DNA of 62,959 nucleotides, taken from Tranzscheliella williamsii (taxonomy: Eukaryota; Basidiomycota; Ustilaginomycetes; Ustilaginales; Ustilaginaceae). Positions within the stretch are counted from its first letter, which is position 1, and every line of letters begins with the position of its first letter. Location: contig JALBYF010000087.1 of assembly GCA_023212725.1 (NCBI GenBank), positions 1-62,959 on the forward strand. The letters run 5' to 3'. Below are positions 21,064-30,980 of this stretch, one piece after another. Under the pieces are notes generated by a model. That model had not been told where the DNA came from. It saw nothing but the letters and a program-made list of their open reading frames with translations, and searched no databases. The translations under genes were made by a program, and so were the position numbers.

Positions 21064-23175
21064 ATGACCGCCTTTTCGTCACCCTTTGGCCGTTTGCCAA
21101 ACATGCGCAGGAGAGATTCAAGAAAGCCTGTCCAGCCCATCAATGTAGACGCAGCAAAGCAGTTTCGCGAAGCGGGTCCCTCGTCAGCCTCCTCAACCAA
21201 CATGTTGACTCCTCGACCGCATAACTACCGTGGCTCAGTAACCTCGCCGTCTACGCCGGTCGCCCATCCTGCCTCTGTCGGCCCTATAGCAATAGCTACG
21301 TCTGCCGGCCCACGGACTGTATCGTCGCCCACATTGATCTCCTCCTCTTCCGCTGCGACAATGATCACGGATGACTTCGACTCGCTCACACCACCTCTCA
21401 GTCCTGTTCAGCCTCACCACCCCATCGCTGCTAACGCCACCAAATCGCCCCTCCGCAGGGCTCTCTCCCGCGGCTTTTTTTTCAATAGCAGCCAATCGAG
21501 CTCAAGCCCCGTCCCTGGCGCCGCCTCCCACATCCTCACCATATCTCCCCCCCTGTCAACCTCCTTCACAGCATCACGCAGAGCTCCCTGCCCGACAAGA
21601 CCGACGCGTCCGTCAACCTCTCCTGCTGGTGGACCATCTACCGCCCTCGGTACATTTAAGTCTCTCTCTATGGGCCGGTCGAGCACTGCCGATGGCACAC
21701 ACTTTGGCTCAGGTGGTGTATGCTCGAGTAGTCGCAGGCGAAGCCGCACCCTCGTGCCACCGGCCTCATTGCAAGAACAAGCGGGCGTACCTTCACCTCG
21801 GTTTAGCACCGCACGATTCTCTGTTTCCGGAACCTCAGGTTCAAGCTCGAGATCTCCACGCGCACCTTCCCTCCGTGTTCGCTCGCTTTGGGGCGTCGAC
21901 CAGACGCCACCGCCGCCACCATCCTCAGCAGATCGCTCGACATCGCCCGGTATCAATGTTCCTCACAGCTTCGCCAGAGCCCTTCCGCTTTCGTCGAGCC
22001 CTGGGTCGCAGCGTCGTGCCTCACTGAGATCAATTCGGCAACTGCATGCGCGAAAAGGTGTTCCCTCCCTCGCTTCTACTGCATCGTCGAGCAGGCTCTC
22101 GATTGAGGTCACTCCCGAGGAGACCAAGCTCCCCTTGCGGGTAACGACGCCACAAGCTCCTCTAAGGATAAGGTCGCGAAGGTTGGTTCGACGGGCCTCT
22201 GAAGAGTCATTTCGCTGTCGCGGACCCGATTGTGAACCAGCTGCATCGCGTCCTACCACATCTTGTGCGATCACGCCCGGCTTCTACTCGCGCTCGAAGG
22301 GCTCGGCGCAGGAACAGACCGCCGCTTACGTCCGCTCACTTTCCGTATACGCCTCCTCAATGCCCTCCACTTTTGGAAGCGGTGTCCGCAGGATGAGCGG
22401 TTTCACCATCTCCTCGTATCAAGAAGCTTTGGCTGCCTCTTCTGCTACCTTGCCTGATATCGAAGGCATCGCCGTGGATGACGGTCAGGATGGATGCCGA
22501 CATGATCTCGCTGGTCTAGGCCTTGCCGCCCCGTTTCCTGCCGCGCCGAGGGTAGCGAACAAACGGCTTTCGGCGACTTCGCAATTTTCGGCAGCTGACA
22601 GTGCATTTGGCTATGTAACCGATGATGCTGTCGATAGGGCGTCTTTGTTGACGAACTCGACGTCGATCCTGTCTGCCTCTACCGTGTCACTGTCTTCGGT
22701 GGAACAACAGGTGAATGCGTCTTGGCCCGTCGGTCCAGTCCCTCAAACATGGTTCTCTACCTGTCCTCCGACACCGCCTTCGTCGATCCGCCTTCAGCTC
22801 GACTTTCAGTCCCTCCCGCCCGCCTCGCCGGCGCTGGTCGCCTCCGATCAGGTTACAGTCACGCAGCCGCGTCCGCTTTCTGGCATCTTTATCTCGTCCA
22901 ATTCCTCTGTTTTGGATCTCAAGGAGACGATTGCGTCTCGCATGCGCGATCTGGGCTACCGCCTTTCTCCTCGCAACCTAACGCTGTCGCTACACCTCAA
23001 CGACGAGGTACGGCCCCGCTCGCACAGTGCACTGGGCCTCAAATTCTCGTCGTACGGAGAAAGACCTGCCAAGGTGCTTGGCGACTCGAGTAGATTGCTC
23101 TTTGAAGAAGGTGCTCAGGAAGACGATCTTGTGGTCGTCGACTGCGATCCCTCGCACATCCTCTGGAAGATCTAG
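21064..23175 (+). CDS. Serine/proline-rich protein of unknown function
   Basis: The protein has 703 residues, counted from the ATG at 21064 (CCGCCATGACC, a strong context). The frame is open further upstream but has no ATG there. Most of the chain is low in complexity (Ser, Pro, Thr, Arg), probably disordered, with many possible phosphorylation sites. The N-terminus carries a basic patch (MRRRDSRKP). The only ordered-looking part is the last 100 residues, from SVLDLKETIASRMRDLGY to the terminal DDLVVVDCDPSHILWKI. It has alternating hydrophobic strands and could be a small beta-grasp or ubiquitin-like fold. I do not recognise the family. A signalling or cell-polarity adaptor is one possibility, but that is a guess. 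The very long CT-rich upstream region suggests complex regulation. Confidence 0.72.
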   Translation: MTAFSSPFGRLPNMRRRDSRKPVQPINVDAAKQFREAGPSSASSTNMLTPRPHNYRGSVTSPSTPVAHPASVGPIAIATSAGPRTVSSPTLISSSSAATMITDDFDSLTPPLSPVQPHHPIAANATKSPLRRALSRGFFFNSSQSSSSPVPGAASHILTISPPLSTSFTASRRAPCPTRPTRPSTSPAGGPSTALGTFKSLSMGRSSTADGTHFGSGGVCSSSRRRSRTLVPPASLQEQAGVPSPRFSTARFSVSGTSGSSSRSPRAPSLRVRSLWGVDQTPPPPPSSADRSTSPGINVPHSFARALPLSSSPGSQRRASLRSIRQLHARKGVPSLASTASSSRLSIEVTPEETKLPLRVTTPQAPLRIRSRRLVRRASEESFRCRGPDCEPAASRPTTSCAITPGFYSRSKGSAQEQTAAYVRSLSVYASSMPSTFGSGVRRMSGFTISSYQEALAASSATLPDIEGIAVDDGQDGCRHDLAGLGLAAPFPAAPRVANKRLSATSQFSAADSAFGYVTDDAVDRASLLTNSTSILSASTVSLSSVEQQVNASWPVGPVPQTWFSTCPPTPPSSIRLQLDFQSLPPASPALVASDQVTVTQPRPLSGIFISSNSSVLDLKETIASRMRDLGYRLSPRNLTLSLHLNDEVRPRSHSALGLKFSSYGERPAKVLGDSSRLLFEEGAQEDDLVVVDCDPSHILWKI

Positions 23176-24335
23176 TCGCACAGCTTCGTCGGGGCTGTGA
23201 CCGCCCTGCTATTGTTGTCGTTTCCGGACACTGCCAGTTACTTTCTTTTCTTGTCTCCTGCAAACGTTGATGTTACCTGCACCCTTGACCCCGTTGCTAA
23301 ATGATACCCTCACTACTTTTCGGCACCATGCTATTAATGACAACCGCTTGAGCATACGCGCCTAAACCACCTCTTTGCCGTTCTCTGTGCGACCCGTGAG
23401 GAGCAGACTACGCCCTACGCAGCACCACAGCCATCTTGTATTTGGCTCCTATAGCCGTGTTTGGGAACTGCCAGTAAGCGGACCGGCATCGAGCACGCGC
23501 ACGGTTGTGTGTCCGTCTCGCCCTGTGTGTTACTCCTCGCAACTAGCTCGTTGGCCCGCGACCGGCAAACTCGCTTTGTTGCCCGCTACGTCGCCCTTAA
23601 GCGCCTCAATGTTAAGTTGACGTGTTACTTTCATGTTAGACTGCGCTTCGCTGGTGGCCTTCCACCTTGCAAAGCAATATTGAAACTACAAGCTGGTTGC
23701 CTTTCAGGCGACACGTTGAAAAGATTCGAACGAGAAGAGGTTGAAAAAGTTGGAAACGGAAGATGGGCGAAATTTCGAATTCTTGGACGTCGTTGCCCGT
23801 TGTCGGCACTGAGCCTGTGTTTGCCAGCGCATCGTGTCTGTCAGTCATCGTCTGAGTTAAGCGTTGGGGACAGGATCGGGAATGCGTGTTGGATTGCTGA
23901 GCTTTACTCCCAATTCAATTCCCCATCCTACGGCTGGAGCTGGCTTGGAACGTGAACAGGCCAAGCGCCAGCGATCAGCCACTGCGCGCCGCTCTTCTGC
24001 AAAAAATTTTCCTTGAAATAGGCAGCAAGAGCGTCTGCTAATATGCGCGCAAGCACCACCAAACCTTTCTTCCGTTCTTCATCATCACCCTTCCCCCTTC
24101 CATCTTGGCATTTTCTTAACAGAGCTATCCATAGCACTGTCAGCCAACTCACCAGGGAGCGACTCTTGCCTATCAGCAAGCACGAGACGCTCTTTCTCTT
24201 ATACACATATCCGAGTCGTCTTTCCTGACGTCTCATCGTATCACTTTCAAGTGATTTGTGCCTGTGGCGCAGTCTAGGTGATATCGCGTTTCCCCCCAAA
24301 AAGGTTGAGTTTCTACAACCGGTCTCTATACAAAA
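23176..24335. promoter_or_regulatory. Upstream region and pyrimidine-rich leader of elongation factor 3
   Basis: This 1.16-kb stretch has no credible gene. The segment from about 24055 to 24230 is strongly pyrimidine-rich on the + strand (for example CTTTCTTCCGTTCTTC), as is typical of core promoters and leaders of highly expressed fungal genes. The start codon context is CAAAAATGGC, optimal for translation. Confidence 0.55.
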
Positions 24336-27300
24336 ATGGCTCCCGCACCTACCGCTGCTGGTGTCCCCGCCACCGTCCCTGCTAAGTCCGTCAAGAACTC
24401 TAGCGCCGCCACCGCTGCCAAGAGCGGTGCTGCCGCCGAGAAGAAGGAGGCCAAGGCTGATGTCGAAGCTCTTCTCTCCGGCGACAGGGATGCTGCCAAG
24501 GAGGCGGCCCAGGAGCTGACCAACCTTGTCAAGATTGAGGGTCCCGCCGCCCTTGCCAACCTGGGCATTGAGGATGTCATCCTCAAGGGTCTTTCCGACA
24601 AGAAGAACGCCACCGCACGAGAGGCCGCCTGCACCCTCGTCGCCGACCTCTGCCAGCAGGGTGTCGGCCACGAGGTCGAGCCTTTCATCTTCGGCAAGGT
24701 TCTCACTCCTCTCGTCGAGGCTATGGGTGACAAGGAGAAGGCCGTTCAGAAGGCCTCCCTCGAGTCTCTCAAGGCCTTTATCCGCATCATGTCCCCTTGG
24801 GCCGCTTCTCAGATTCTCAAGGTCGTTCTCGAGCAGGCTCGAACCGCCGGAAAGTGGCAGGTCAAGACCGGCTGTGTCGCTCTCCTCGAGGAGATGGTTG
24901 CTGCCTGCCCTGAGCGAGTCGCTGCTCTCATGCCTGAGATTATCCCTGTCATGACCGATGTGATCTGGGACACCAAGACCGATGTTCAGAAGGCTTCTCG
25001 AGCCGCTCTGACCAAGCTTTGCGCTCTCATCAGCAACAAGGATATCGAACGATTCATTCCTGCCCTTATCAACTCCCTCATTCACCCCGTCGAGGAGGTC
25101 CCCAAGACCATCCAGCTCCTCTCTGCTACCACTTTCGTCCAGGAGGTCGACAGCGCCACCCTTGCTCTCATGGTGCCCCTTCTCTCCCGTGGTCTTAATG
25201 AGCGACCCACCGCCACCAAGCGAAAGGTGGCCGTCATCACCGACAACATGACCAAGCTCGTTGACAACGAGCGAACCGTCCGACCTTTCCTCGGCAAACT
25301 CCTCCCCGGTTTGATTAAGATTGAGTCCACCACTGCTGACCCCGAGGCCCGAGGTGTCATCCAGCGTGCCATCAAGACCCTCCGAGAGGTTGGTCAGGTC
25401 ACTGGTGACGGATCCGACGTCAAGCCTCTGGAGGATGTCGATGTCACGAAGACGCTTGAGCAGCTCAACAAGTCGCTTGGCGAACAGGGTCTCCAGGCCC
25501 AGTCTAACCTTGCTTCTTACCTCGCTACCCTCATTGCCAACCTTGCCAACGCCCGAAACTTCGAGCTTACCGAGTGGGACAGCGCTCTGATTCCTTACAT
25601 CACCCTTATCAAGGGCTCCACTGCCGAACAGGCCAAGGCTGTCAGCAAGAACCTCCTCACCGCTCTTGCCAAGTCTACCGGCGATGCCGTCGAGATCTTT
25701 GAAGACGAGGAGGAGGGTGAAGACTTGTGCAACTGCCAGTTCTCCCTCGCTTATGGTGCCAAGATTCTGCTCAACACGGCTACCCTCCGTCTGAAGCGTG
25801 GCCACAGGTACGGTCTCTGCGGCCGTAACGGTTCCGGAAAGTCTACGCTCATGCGAGCCATCACTAACGGTCAGGTCGAGGGCTTCCCCTCGCCCGACGA
25901 GGTCCGAACGTGGTATGTCGAGCACGACCTCGACGGTTCCGAGGGCGAAATGACTGTCCTTGACTTCATTCTTGCCGACGAACGACTCCAGATGACCCGG
26001 GACGAGGCCGTTGCCACCCTCCACGAGGTCGGCTTCGACGAGGCCCGACAGAGCTCGCCCATCGCCGGTCTCTCCGGTGGTTGGAAGATGAAGGTCGCTC
26101 TTGCACGAGCCATTCTCTTCAAGGCCGACATCTTGCTTCTCGATGAGCCCACGAACCACTTGGACGTCGTCAACGTCAAGTGGATTACTGACTACCTTGT
26201 CAACCTCAAGACCGCCACCGCCATTATTGTCTCGCACGACTCTGGCTTCTTGAACAACGTCTGCACTGACATTCTCCATCTCAACCGATTCAAGATCAAG
26301 AGATATCCTGGTAACCTCAACGCTTTCGTCAAGCGTGTTCCCGAGGCTAAGGCTTATGCCGAGCTGAACACTGGCGAGGACTACTCTTTCCGATTGCCCG
26401 ACCCCCCGCTGCTTGACGGTGTCAAGACCAAGGAGAAGTCGCTGATCAAGATGAAGGACGTTGTCTTCCAGTACCCCGGCACCCCTGCTCCTCAGCTCAA
26501 GGGTGTCAGCATTCAGATCTCGCTTGCTTCCCGAGTCGCCATTCTGGGACCCAACGGTTCCGGTAAGTCTACTTTGGTCAAGCTGATTGTTGGTGACACT
26601 GAGCCCATGTCGGGCGAAATGTGGAAGCACCCCAACTTGGTTATCGGCTACGTTGCCCAACACGCGTTCCACCACATCGACCAGCATCTCGACATGACCC
26701 CTCTCGACTACATGCTCTGGCGATACCAGACCGGCGAGGATCTGGAGGAACACATGAAGGCCAACCGACAGATCTCCGAGGAGGAGCAGGCCGCCATGAA
26801 GCAGGGTGAGGTCTACGTTCACGAGGGCGTCAAGCGAATCATTGAGGACATTGTAGGCCGAAAGAAGTTGAAGAACTCGTTCCAGTACGAGGTTTCTTTC
26901 AAGAACATCTCCTCCGCCGAGAACTTGTGGCTCCCCCGAGACGAGCTGATCAAGCGTGGTTTCGAGAAGAAGGTGATGGCTTGCGATTCGCGAGAGGCGC
27001 AGAAGGCTGGTATGCTTCGACCCCTTGTCCGCAAAGAGATCGAGAAGCACTTTGAGGACTTTGGTCTGGAGCGAGAATTCACCTCGCACAACACCATGCG
27101 TGGTCTCTCGGGTGGTCAAAAGGTCAAGGTCGTTCTTGGCGCTGCCACCTGGCGAAAGCCCCACATCATTGTCCTTGACGAGCCCACCAACTTCTTGGAC
27201 CGAGAGTCGCTGGCCGCCTTGATCAAGGCCATTGAGTCGTACCAGGGTGGTGTCGCGATTATCACCCACTCCAAGGAGTTCTCTGAGGGAACCTGCAAGG

Positions 27301-27545
27301 AGATCTGGGCCATGGAGAACGGTGTTCTGATCGCCTCGGGCCACGACTGGACCGAGTCGAACTCCAAGGGCACCAAGCTCGAGGAGAAGGAGGAGGCCGA
27401 GTTTATCATTGACGCCTTGGGCAACAAGGTCCCCGTCGAGAAGAAGGCCAAGAAGGCGAGCGCCGCCGACAAGAGGAAGCAAAGGAAGGATCGTCTGGCT
27501 GCCAAGAAGGCCGGCACCTACGAGAGTGATGTCGAGGACCTCTAA
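24336..27545 (+). CDS. TEF3: Translation elongation factor 3 (eEF3, ABC-F type ATPase)
   Basis: This is a 1069-residue fungal eEF3. HEAT repeats occupy about residues 40-355. Two ABC cassettes follow: ABC1 has Walker A GRNGSGKST, signature LSGGWKMKVALARA and Walker B ILLLDEPTNHLD. ABC2 has GPNGSGKST, LSGGQKVKVVLGAA and IIVLDEPTNFLD. A chromodomain-like insert lies inside ABC2 (about 810-900), and the C-terminus is Lys-rich (KKAKKASAADKRKQRKDR). eEF3 uses ATP to release E-site tRNA and is nearly specific to fungi. Codon use differs sharply from the neighbours: Arg is often CGA and TTA/CTA/TCA are avoided. That bias leaves a long meaningless open frame on the opposite strand. No intron is seen in the coding region. 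Confidence 0.98.
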   Translation: MAPAPTAAGVPATVPAKSVKNSSAATAAKSGAAAEKKEAKADVEALLSGDRDAAKEAAQELTNLVKIEGPAALANLGIEDVILKGLSDKKNATAREAACTLVADLCQQGVGHEVEPFIFGKVLTPLVEAMGDKEKAVQKASLESLKAFIRIMSPWAASQILKVVLEQARTAGKWQVKTGCVALLEEMVAACPERVAALMPEIIPVMTDVIWDTKTDVQKASRAALTKLCALISNKDIERFIPALINSLIHPVEEVPKTIQLLSATTFVQEVDSATLALMVPLLSRGLNERPTATKRKVAVITDNMTKLVDNERTVRPFLGKLLPGLIKIESTTADPEARGVIQRAIKTLREVGQVTGDGSDVKPLEDVDVTKTLEQLNKSLGEQGLQAQSNLASYLATLIANLANARNFELTEWDSALIPYITLIKGSTAEQAKAVSKNLLTALAKSTGDAVEIFEDEEEGEDLCNCQFSLAYGAKILLNTATLRLKRGHRYGLCGRNGSGKSTLMRAITNGQVEGFPSPDEVRTWYVEHDLDGSEGEMTVLDFILADERLQMTRDEAVATLHEVGFDEARQSSPIAGLSGGWKMKVALARAILFKADILLLDEPTNHLDVVNVKWITDYLVNLKTATAIIVSHDSGFLNNVCTDILHLNRFKIKRYPGNLNAFVKRVPEAKAYAELNTGEDYSFRLPDPPLLDGVKTKEKSLIKMKDVVFQYPGTPAPQLKGVSIQISLASRVAILGPNGSGKSTLVKLIVGDTEPMSGEMWKHPNLVIGYVAQHAFHHIDQHLDMTPLDYMLWRYQTGEDLEEHMKANRQISEEEQAAMKQGEVYVHEGVKRIIEDIVGRKKLKNSFQYEVSFKNISSAENLWLPRDELIKRGFEKKVMACDSREAQKAGMLRPLVRKEIEKHFEDFGLEREFTSHNTMRGLSGGQKVKVVLGAATWRKPHIIVLDEPTNFLDRESLAALIKAIESYQGGVAIITHSKEFSEGTCKEIWAMENGVLIASGHDWTESNSKGTKLEEKEEAEFIIDALGNKVPVEKKAKKASAADKRKQRKDRLAAKKAGTYESDVEDL

Positions 27546-28051
27546 GCATGCCGTTCCTATTTCACCATTGCCGATCTGGTCACCCAGATCTTTCACGCCT
27601 GATTCTGTCCGATGTTCAGCAATATCCTTTCCTGCACCGTAATAGATGAAAACTAACGCGAATCCCTGCTTGACAGACGGCTGTGTTTGTCCGCACCGGA
27701 GTCTTGAACCCGAAGTTTGTCGATGCGCTCCACTCACCCAGCATCAAGCGGCCATAGCCTGGGCAGTTTTCATGGTTGCATGCACTTGAGTGATATACCG
27801 TCGCGACGCTGACCAATCGAGGCCTCTATGGGATTGAGATCTAACATCCTTATTTCCCCCCCTTCTGCCAACCTCCACCCAACGCCGCTTTTATTCGTTT
27901 ACATACTCAAGCACACCCTTTCCCATCAGCATCACCTGCTTGTCCCACCGCCACCTTCCAGTGGACAATCAGCATTGGGATCTGGTCGCTGTGGGAAGTG
28001 GAAGGGGTCACAAGGCCCGCAGAGCATACGGCACACAGCACTCGCGCCACC
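27546..28051. promoter_or_regulatory. Intergenic stretch EF3 terminator side / RAD3 promoter
   Basis: Five hundred bases separate the EF3 stop from the RAD3 start. A CT-rich tract (about 27850-27960) precedes the RAD3 ATG, which stands in the strong context CGCCACCATGA. I see no coding potential. Confidence 0.5.
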
Positions 28052-30821
28052 ATGAAGTTCTACATTGACGATCTGCCCGTGCTCTTCCCGTATCCGAAGA
28101 TCTATCGTGAGTTCAGCTACTGGTCCAATGTCGCAGCGCTGCGCCTTGCTTCGATGCTGTGTGCATGTCCTGACTTGGCTGATGTCGCTCCTTTTGCTGT
28201 ACAGCCGAGCAATATGCGTATATGACGGATCTGAAGAGGACGCTCGATGCTAACGGGCACTGCGTCCTCGAAATGCCATCCGGCACCGGCAAGACCGTCT
28301 CCCTGCTGAGCCTTATCGTCAGCTACCAAAAGGTAAGCATCGCCGGACCGCGCAGCTGTCCGCTTATTAAAATTTCTGGCTGATGCTGCTCCCTTCCTTG
28401 ATGTTGCAGTTTCATCCGGCGTCACGCAAGCTCATCTACTGTTCGCGTACTGTGCCAGAAATCGAGAAGGCACTGGCGGAGCTGAAGCGTCTGATGGAGT
28501 ATCGCGCGCGCTACAACGTCCCCGAAGGCGAAGAGTCGGAAGTCGTCAAGAACGAAGCCGAAGGCTCCAACGGCCCCGGCGAGCACAACATCGAGATGAG
28601 AGGCAAGGGGAAAGCCGGTGGGCAGATGGAAGATATCCTGGCGCTCGGCCTCAGTAGTCGAAAGAACCTCTGCATCCATCCAGATGTCAGCCGCGAGCGC
28701 AAAGGAAAAGTGGTCGACGCCAGGTGCCGAGACATGACCAGCAGCTGGGCCTGCGAAAAGGGCCGGCAAGAACCGGGGAGCGTCGAGCTCTGCGACTTCC
28801 ACGAAGAACTGGGCAAGATGGAGCCAGGCCAGCTAATCCCCTCAGGCGTCTGGACGCTCGAGGAAGTCAAGGAATACGCGCGAGAGAAAGGCATCTGCCC
28901 CTACTTTGCCATCCGGAGGATGATCCCTTTTGTTGACATTATCATCTACAGCTTCCACTATTTGCTAGACCCGAAGGTCGCCGAGCAAGTCAGTAAGGAG
29001 ATGAGCAAGGATGCCATTGTCATCTTTGACGAGGCGCACAACATCGACAATGTCTGCATCGAGTCTTTGTCCATTGACCTGACGCGGCCCATGCTCGACA
29101 GTGCCTACCGCAGCATCAACCAGCTCTCCGACCGGGTCGATGAGGTCAAGCGCACCGACGCGTCCAAGCTCCAGGACGAGTACGCTCGGCTGGTCGAGGG
29201 GCTGCAGGAGCAAGGCGAGCAGCGGGAGGCGGAGACGTTTATGGCCAATCCCGTCCTGCCGGATGATCTGCTGTCAGAGGCCATTCCTGGCAACATTCGG
29301 CGCGCCGAGCACTTTGTCGCTTTCCTAAAGCGATTCGTCGAGTATCTCAAGACAAGGATGAGGGTGCTGCATGTGGTGGCAGAAACGCCAGCGAGCTTCT
29401 TGCAGCATCTCAAGGATATCACTTACATTGAACGGAAGCCACTGCGTTTCTGTGCCGAGAGGCTTAGGATGCTGGTTAGCACATTGGAGCTGACTCGTCT
29501 GGATGAATACTCGGCCCTGAACAAGGTAGCAGCCTTCGCTACGCTCGTCGCGACATACGATAAAGGGTTCTTGCTCATTCTGGAGCCCTTTGAGACAGAA
29601 AACGCCACCGTTCCCAATCCCATCTTCCACTTCACCTGTCTGGACGCCAGCCTGGCCATCGCACCCGTCTTTGAGCGTTTCTCGAGCGTCATCATTACCA
29701 GCGGCACCATCAGCCCGCTGGACATGTATCCCAAAATGCTCAAGTTCGACGCCATTGTGCAGGAGAGTTACGCCATGACACTTTCCCGGCAGTGTTTTTT
29801 GCCGCTTGTCATCACGCGAGGCAGCGACCAGGTGGCCATCAGCTCGCGCTTCGAAGTACGAAACGACCCGGCCGTGGTGCGCAACTACGGCAGCATCCTG
29901 ATCGAGTACGCCAAGTGCGTGCCGGATGGGATTGTCGCCTTCTTCCCGTCTTATCTCTACATGGAGAGCATCGTCGCTGCTTGGCACGACATGGGTATCC
30001 TTGACGAAGTATGGAAGTACAAGCTCATCTTCATCGAGACGCCCGATGCGCCGGAGACGAGCATCGCGCTGGAAAACTATCGAAGGGTGAGTTGTCCAAG
30101 CTCGACGCCGGTGCGCCGAGATGACCAGCTACTGACCGTGCCTGCTTCCGCTTGGCTTTTTCTACAGGCGTGCGACAATGGGCGGGGAGCGATCTTGCTA
30201 TCGGTCGCGCGAGGCAAGGTGTCAGAGGGCATCGATTTCGACCACAACTACGGCCGGGCGGTGATCATGTTTGGCGTTCCGTACCAGTACACCGAGTCGC
30301 GGATTCTCAAGGCGCGGCTGGAGTTTTTGCGGGACAACTTCCGGATTCGGGAGAACGACTTTCTGACGTTCGATGCGATGCGACATGCGGCGCAGTGCGT
30401 GGGGCGGGTGTTGCGCGGCAAGACAGACTACGGGCTGATGGTGTTTGCGGACAAGCGGTTCGCGCGGGCGGACAAGCGGAACAAGCTGCCAAAGTGGATC
30501 GCGCAGTACATCCAGGAGACCCACTCGAACCTGTCGACCGACATGGCGATCGTCGAGTCGAAGCTCTTCATCCGCACCATGGCGCAGCCCTTCGCCGAGG
30601 GCAAGAACGGCGTCAGTCTCTGGGAGCTCGCCGACATCGAGGCGCGCCAGGCCAAGGAGCGCGACACGTTCGCCAAGCTCATGCGCGGCCACGAGCTCGA
30701 CGCTGCCGGCCACCTCGTCGCCAAGCCCGACGAGGTCGACGACTTTGACGCCGAATTCGGCCCAGGCCAAGACCTCGCCCACCTCTCTGACGTCGGCGCC
30801 ATGGACGAGGACGAGATGTAA
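28052..30821 (+). CDS. RAD3: RAD3/XPD DNA helicase, TFIIH subunit, four exons
   Basis: Exons are 28052-28106, 28205-28332, 28410-30086 and 30168-30821, giving about 837 residues. Exon 1 encodes [18 protein letters not shown], the signature start of Rad3. Exon 2 adds [15 protein letters not shown] and the Walker A MPSGTGKT. Exon 3 carries the iron-sulfur domain with its cysteines (around CIHPDV, DARCRD, ELCDFH and ICPYF) and the DEAH box (FDEAHNIDN). Exon 4 has helicase motifs V and VI ([23 protein letters not shown]). XPD unwinds DNA in TFIIH during nucleotide excision repair and supports transcription initiation. The third intron (30087-30167, 81 bases) is a multiple of three without a stop, so an unspliced reading would add 27 foreign residues; splicing restores [21 protein letters not shown]. 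Confidence 0.96.
28107..28204 (+). other. RAD3 intron 1
   Basis: The donor is TATC|GTGAGT and the acceptor is TGTACAG|CC. Removing 98 bases joins KIY to PEQYAYMTD, as in other Rad3 proteins. Confidence 0.9.
28333..28409 (+). other. RAD3 intron 2
   Basis: The donor is AAAAG|GTAAGC and the acceptor is GTTGCAG|TTT. Seventy-seven bases are removed, joining VSYQK to [14 protein letters not shown]. Confidence 0.9.
30087..30167 (+). other. RAD3 intron 3 (in frame, 81 bases)
   Basis: The donor is CGAAGG|GTGAGT, the branch-like site is CTACTGACC and the acceptor is TTTCTACAG|GCG. It has no in-frame stop, so simple gene calling would miss it. Confidence 0.88.
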
Positions 30822-30980
30822 CGCACGCCGCTCATCGCGCTCCACGCACAGCCCTCCTTGTATTCTATCTGTACTTCTCTAGAGAGCGCGTAGGGCCACA
30901 CACACAATCGCGCAACGTGGCATGGGATCCCGGGGTGGTAAGGTCTCGATTGAAATTGGATTGGGTTTGGCAGGAGCAAG

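Noticed and set aside
23928..27737. A 1269-codon open frame on the minus strand opposite EF3
   Set aside because: It is an antisense shadow caused by the extreme codon bias of EF3. Its product is a low-complexity Leu/Gly/Val/Asp-rich chain without domains, while the + strand encodes a complete eEF3.
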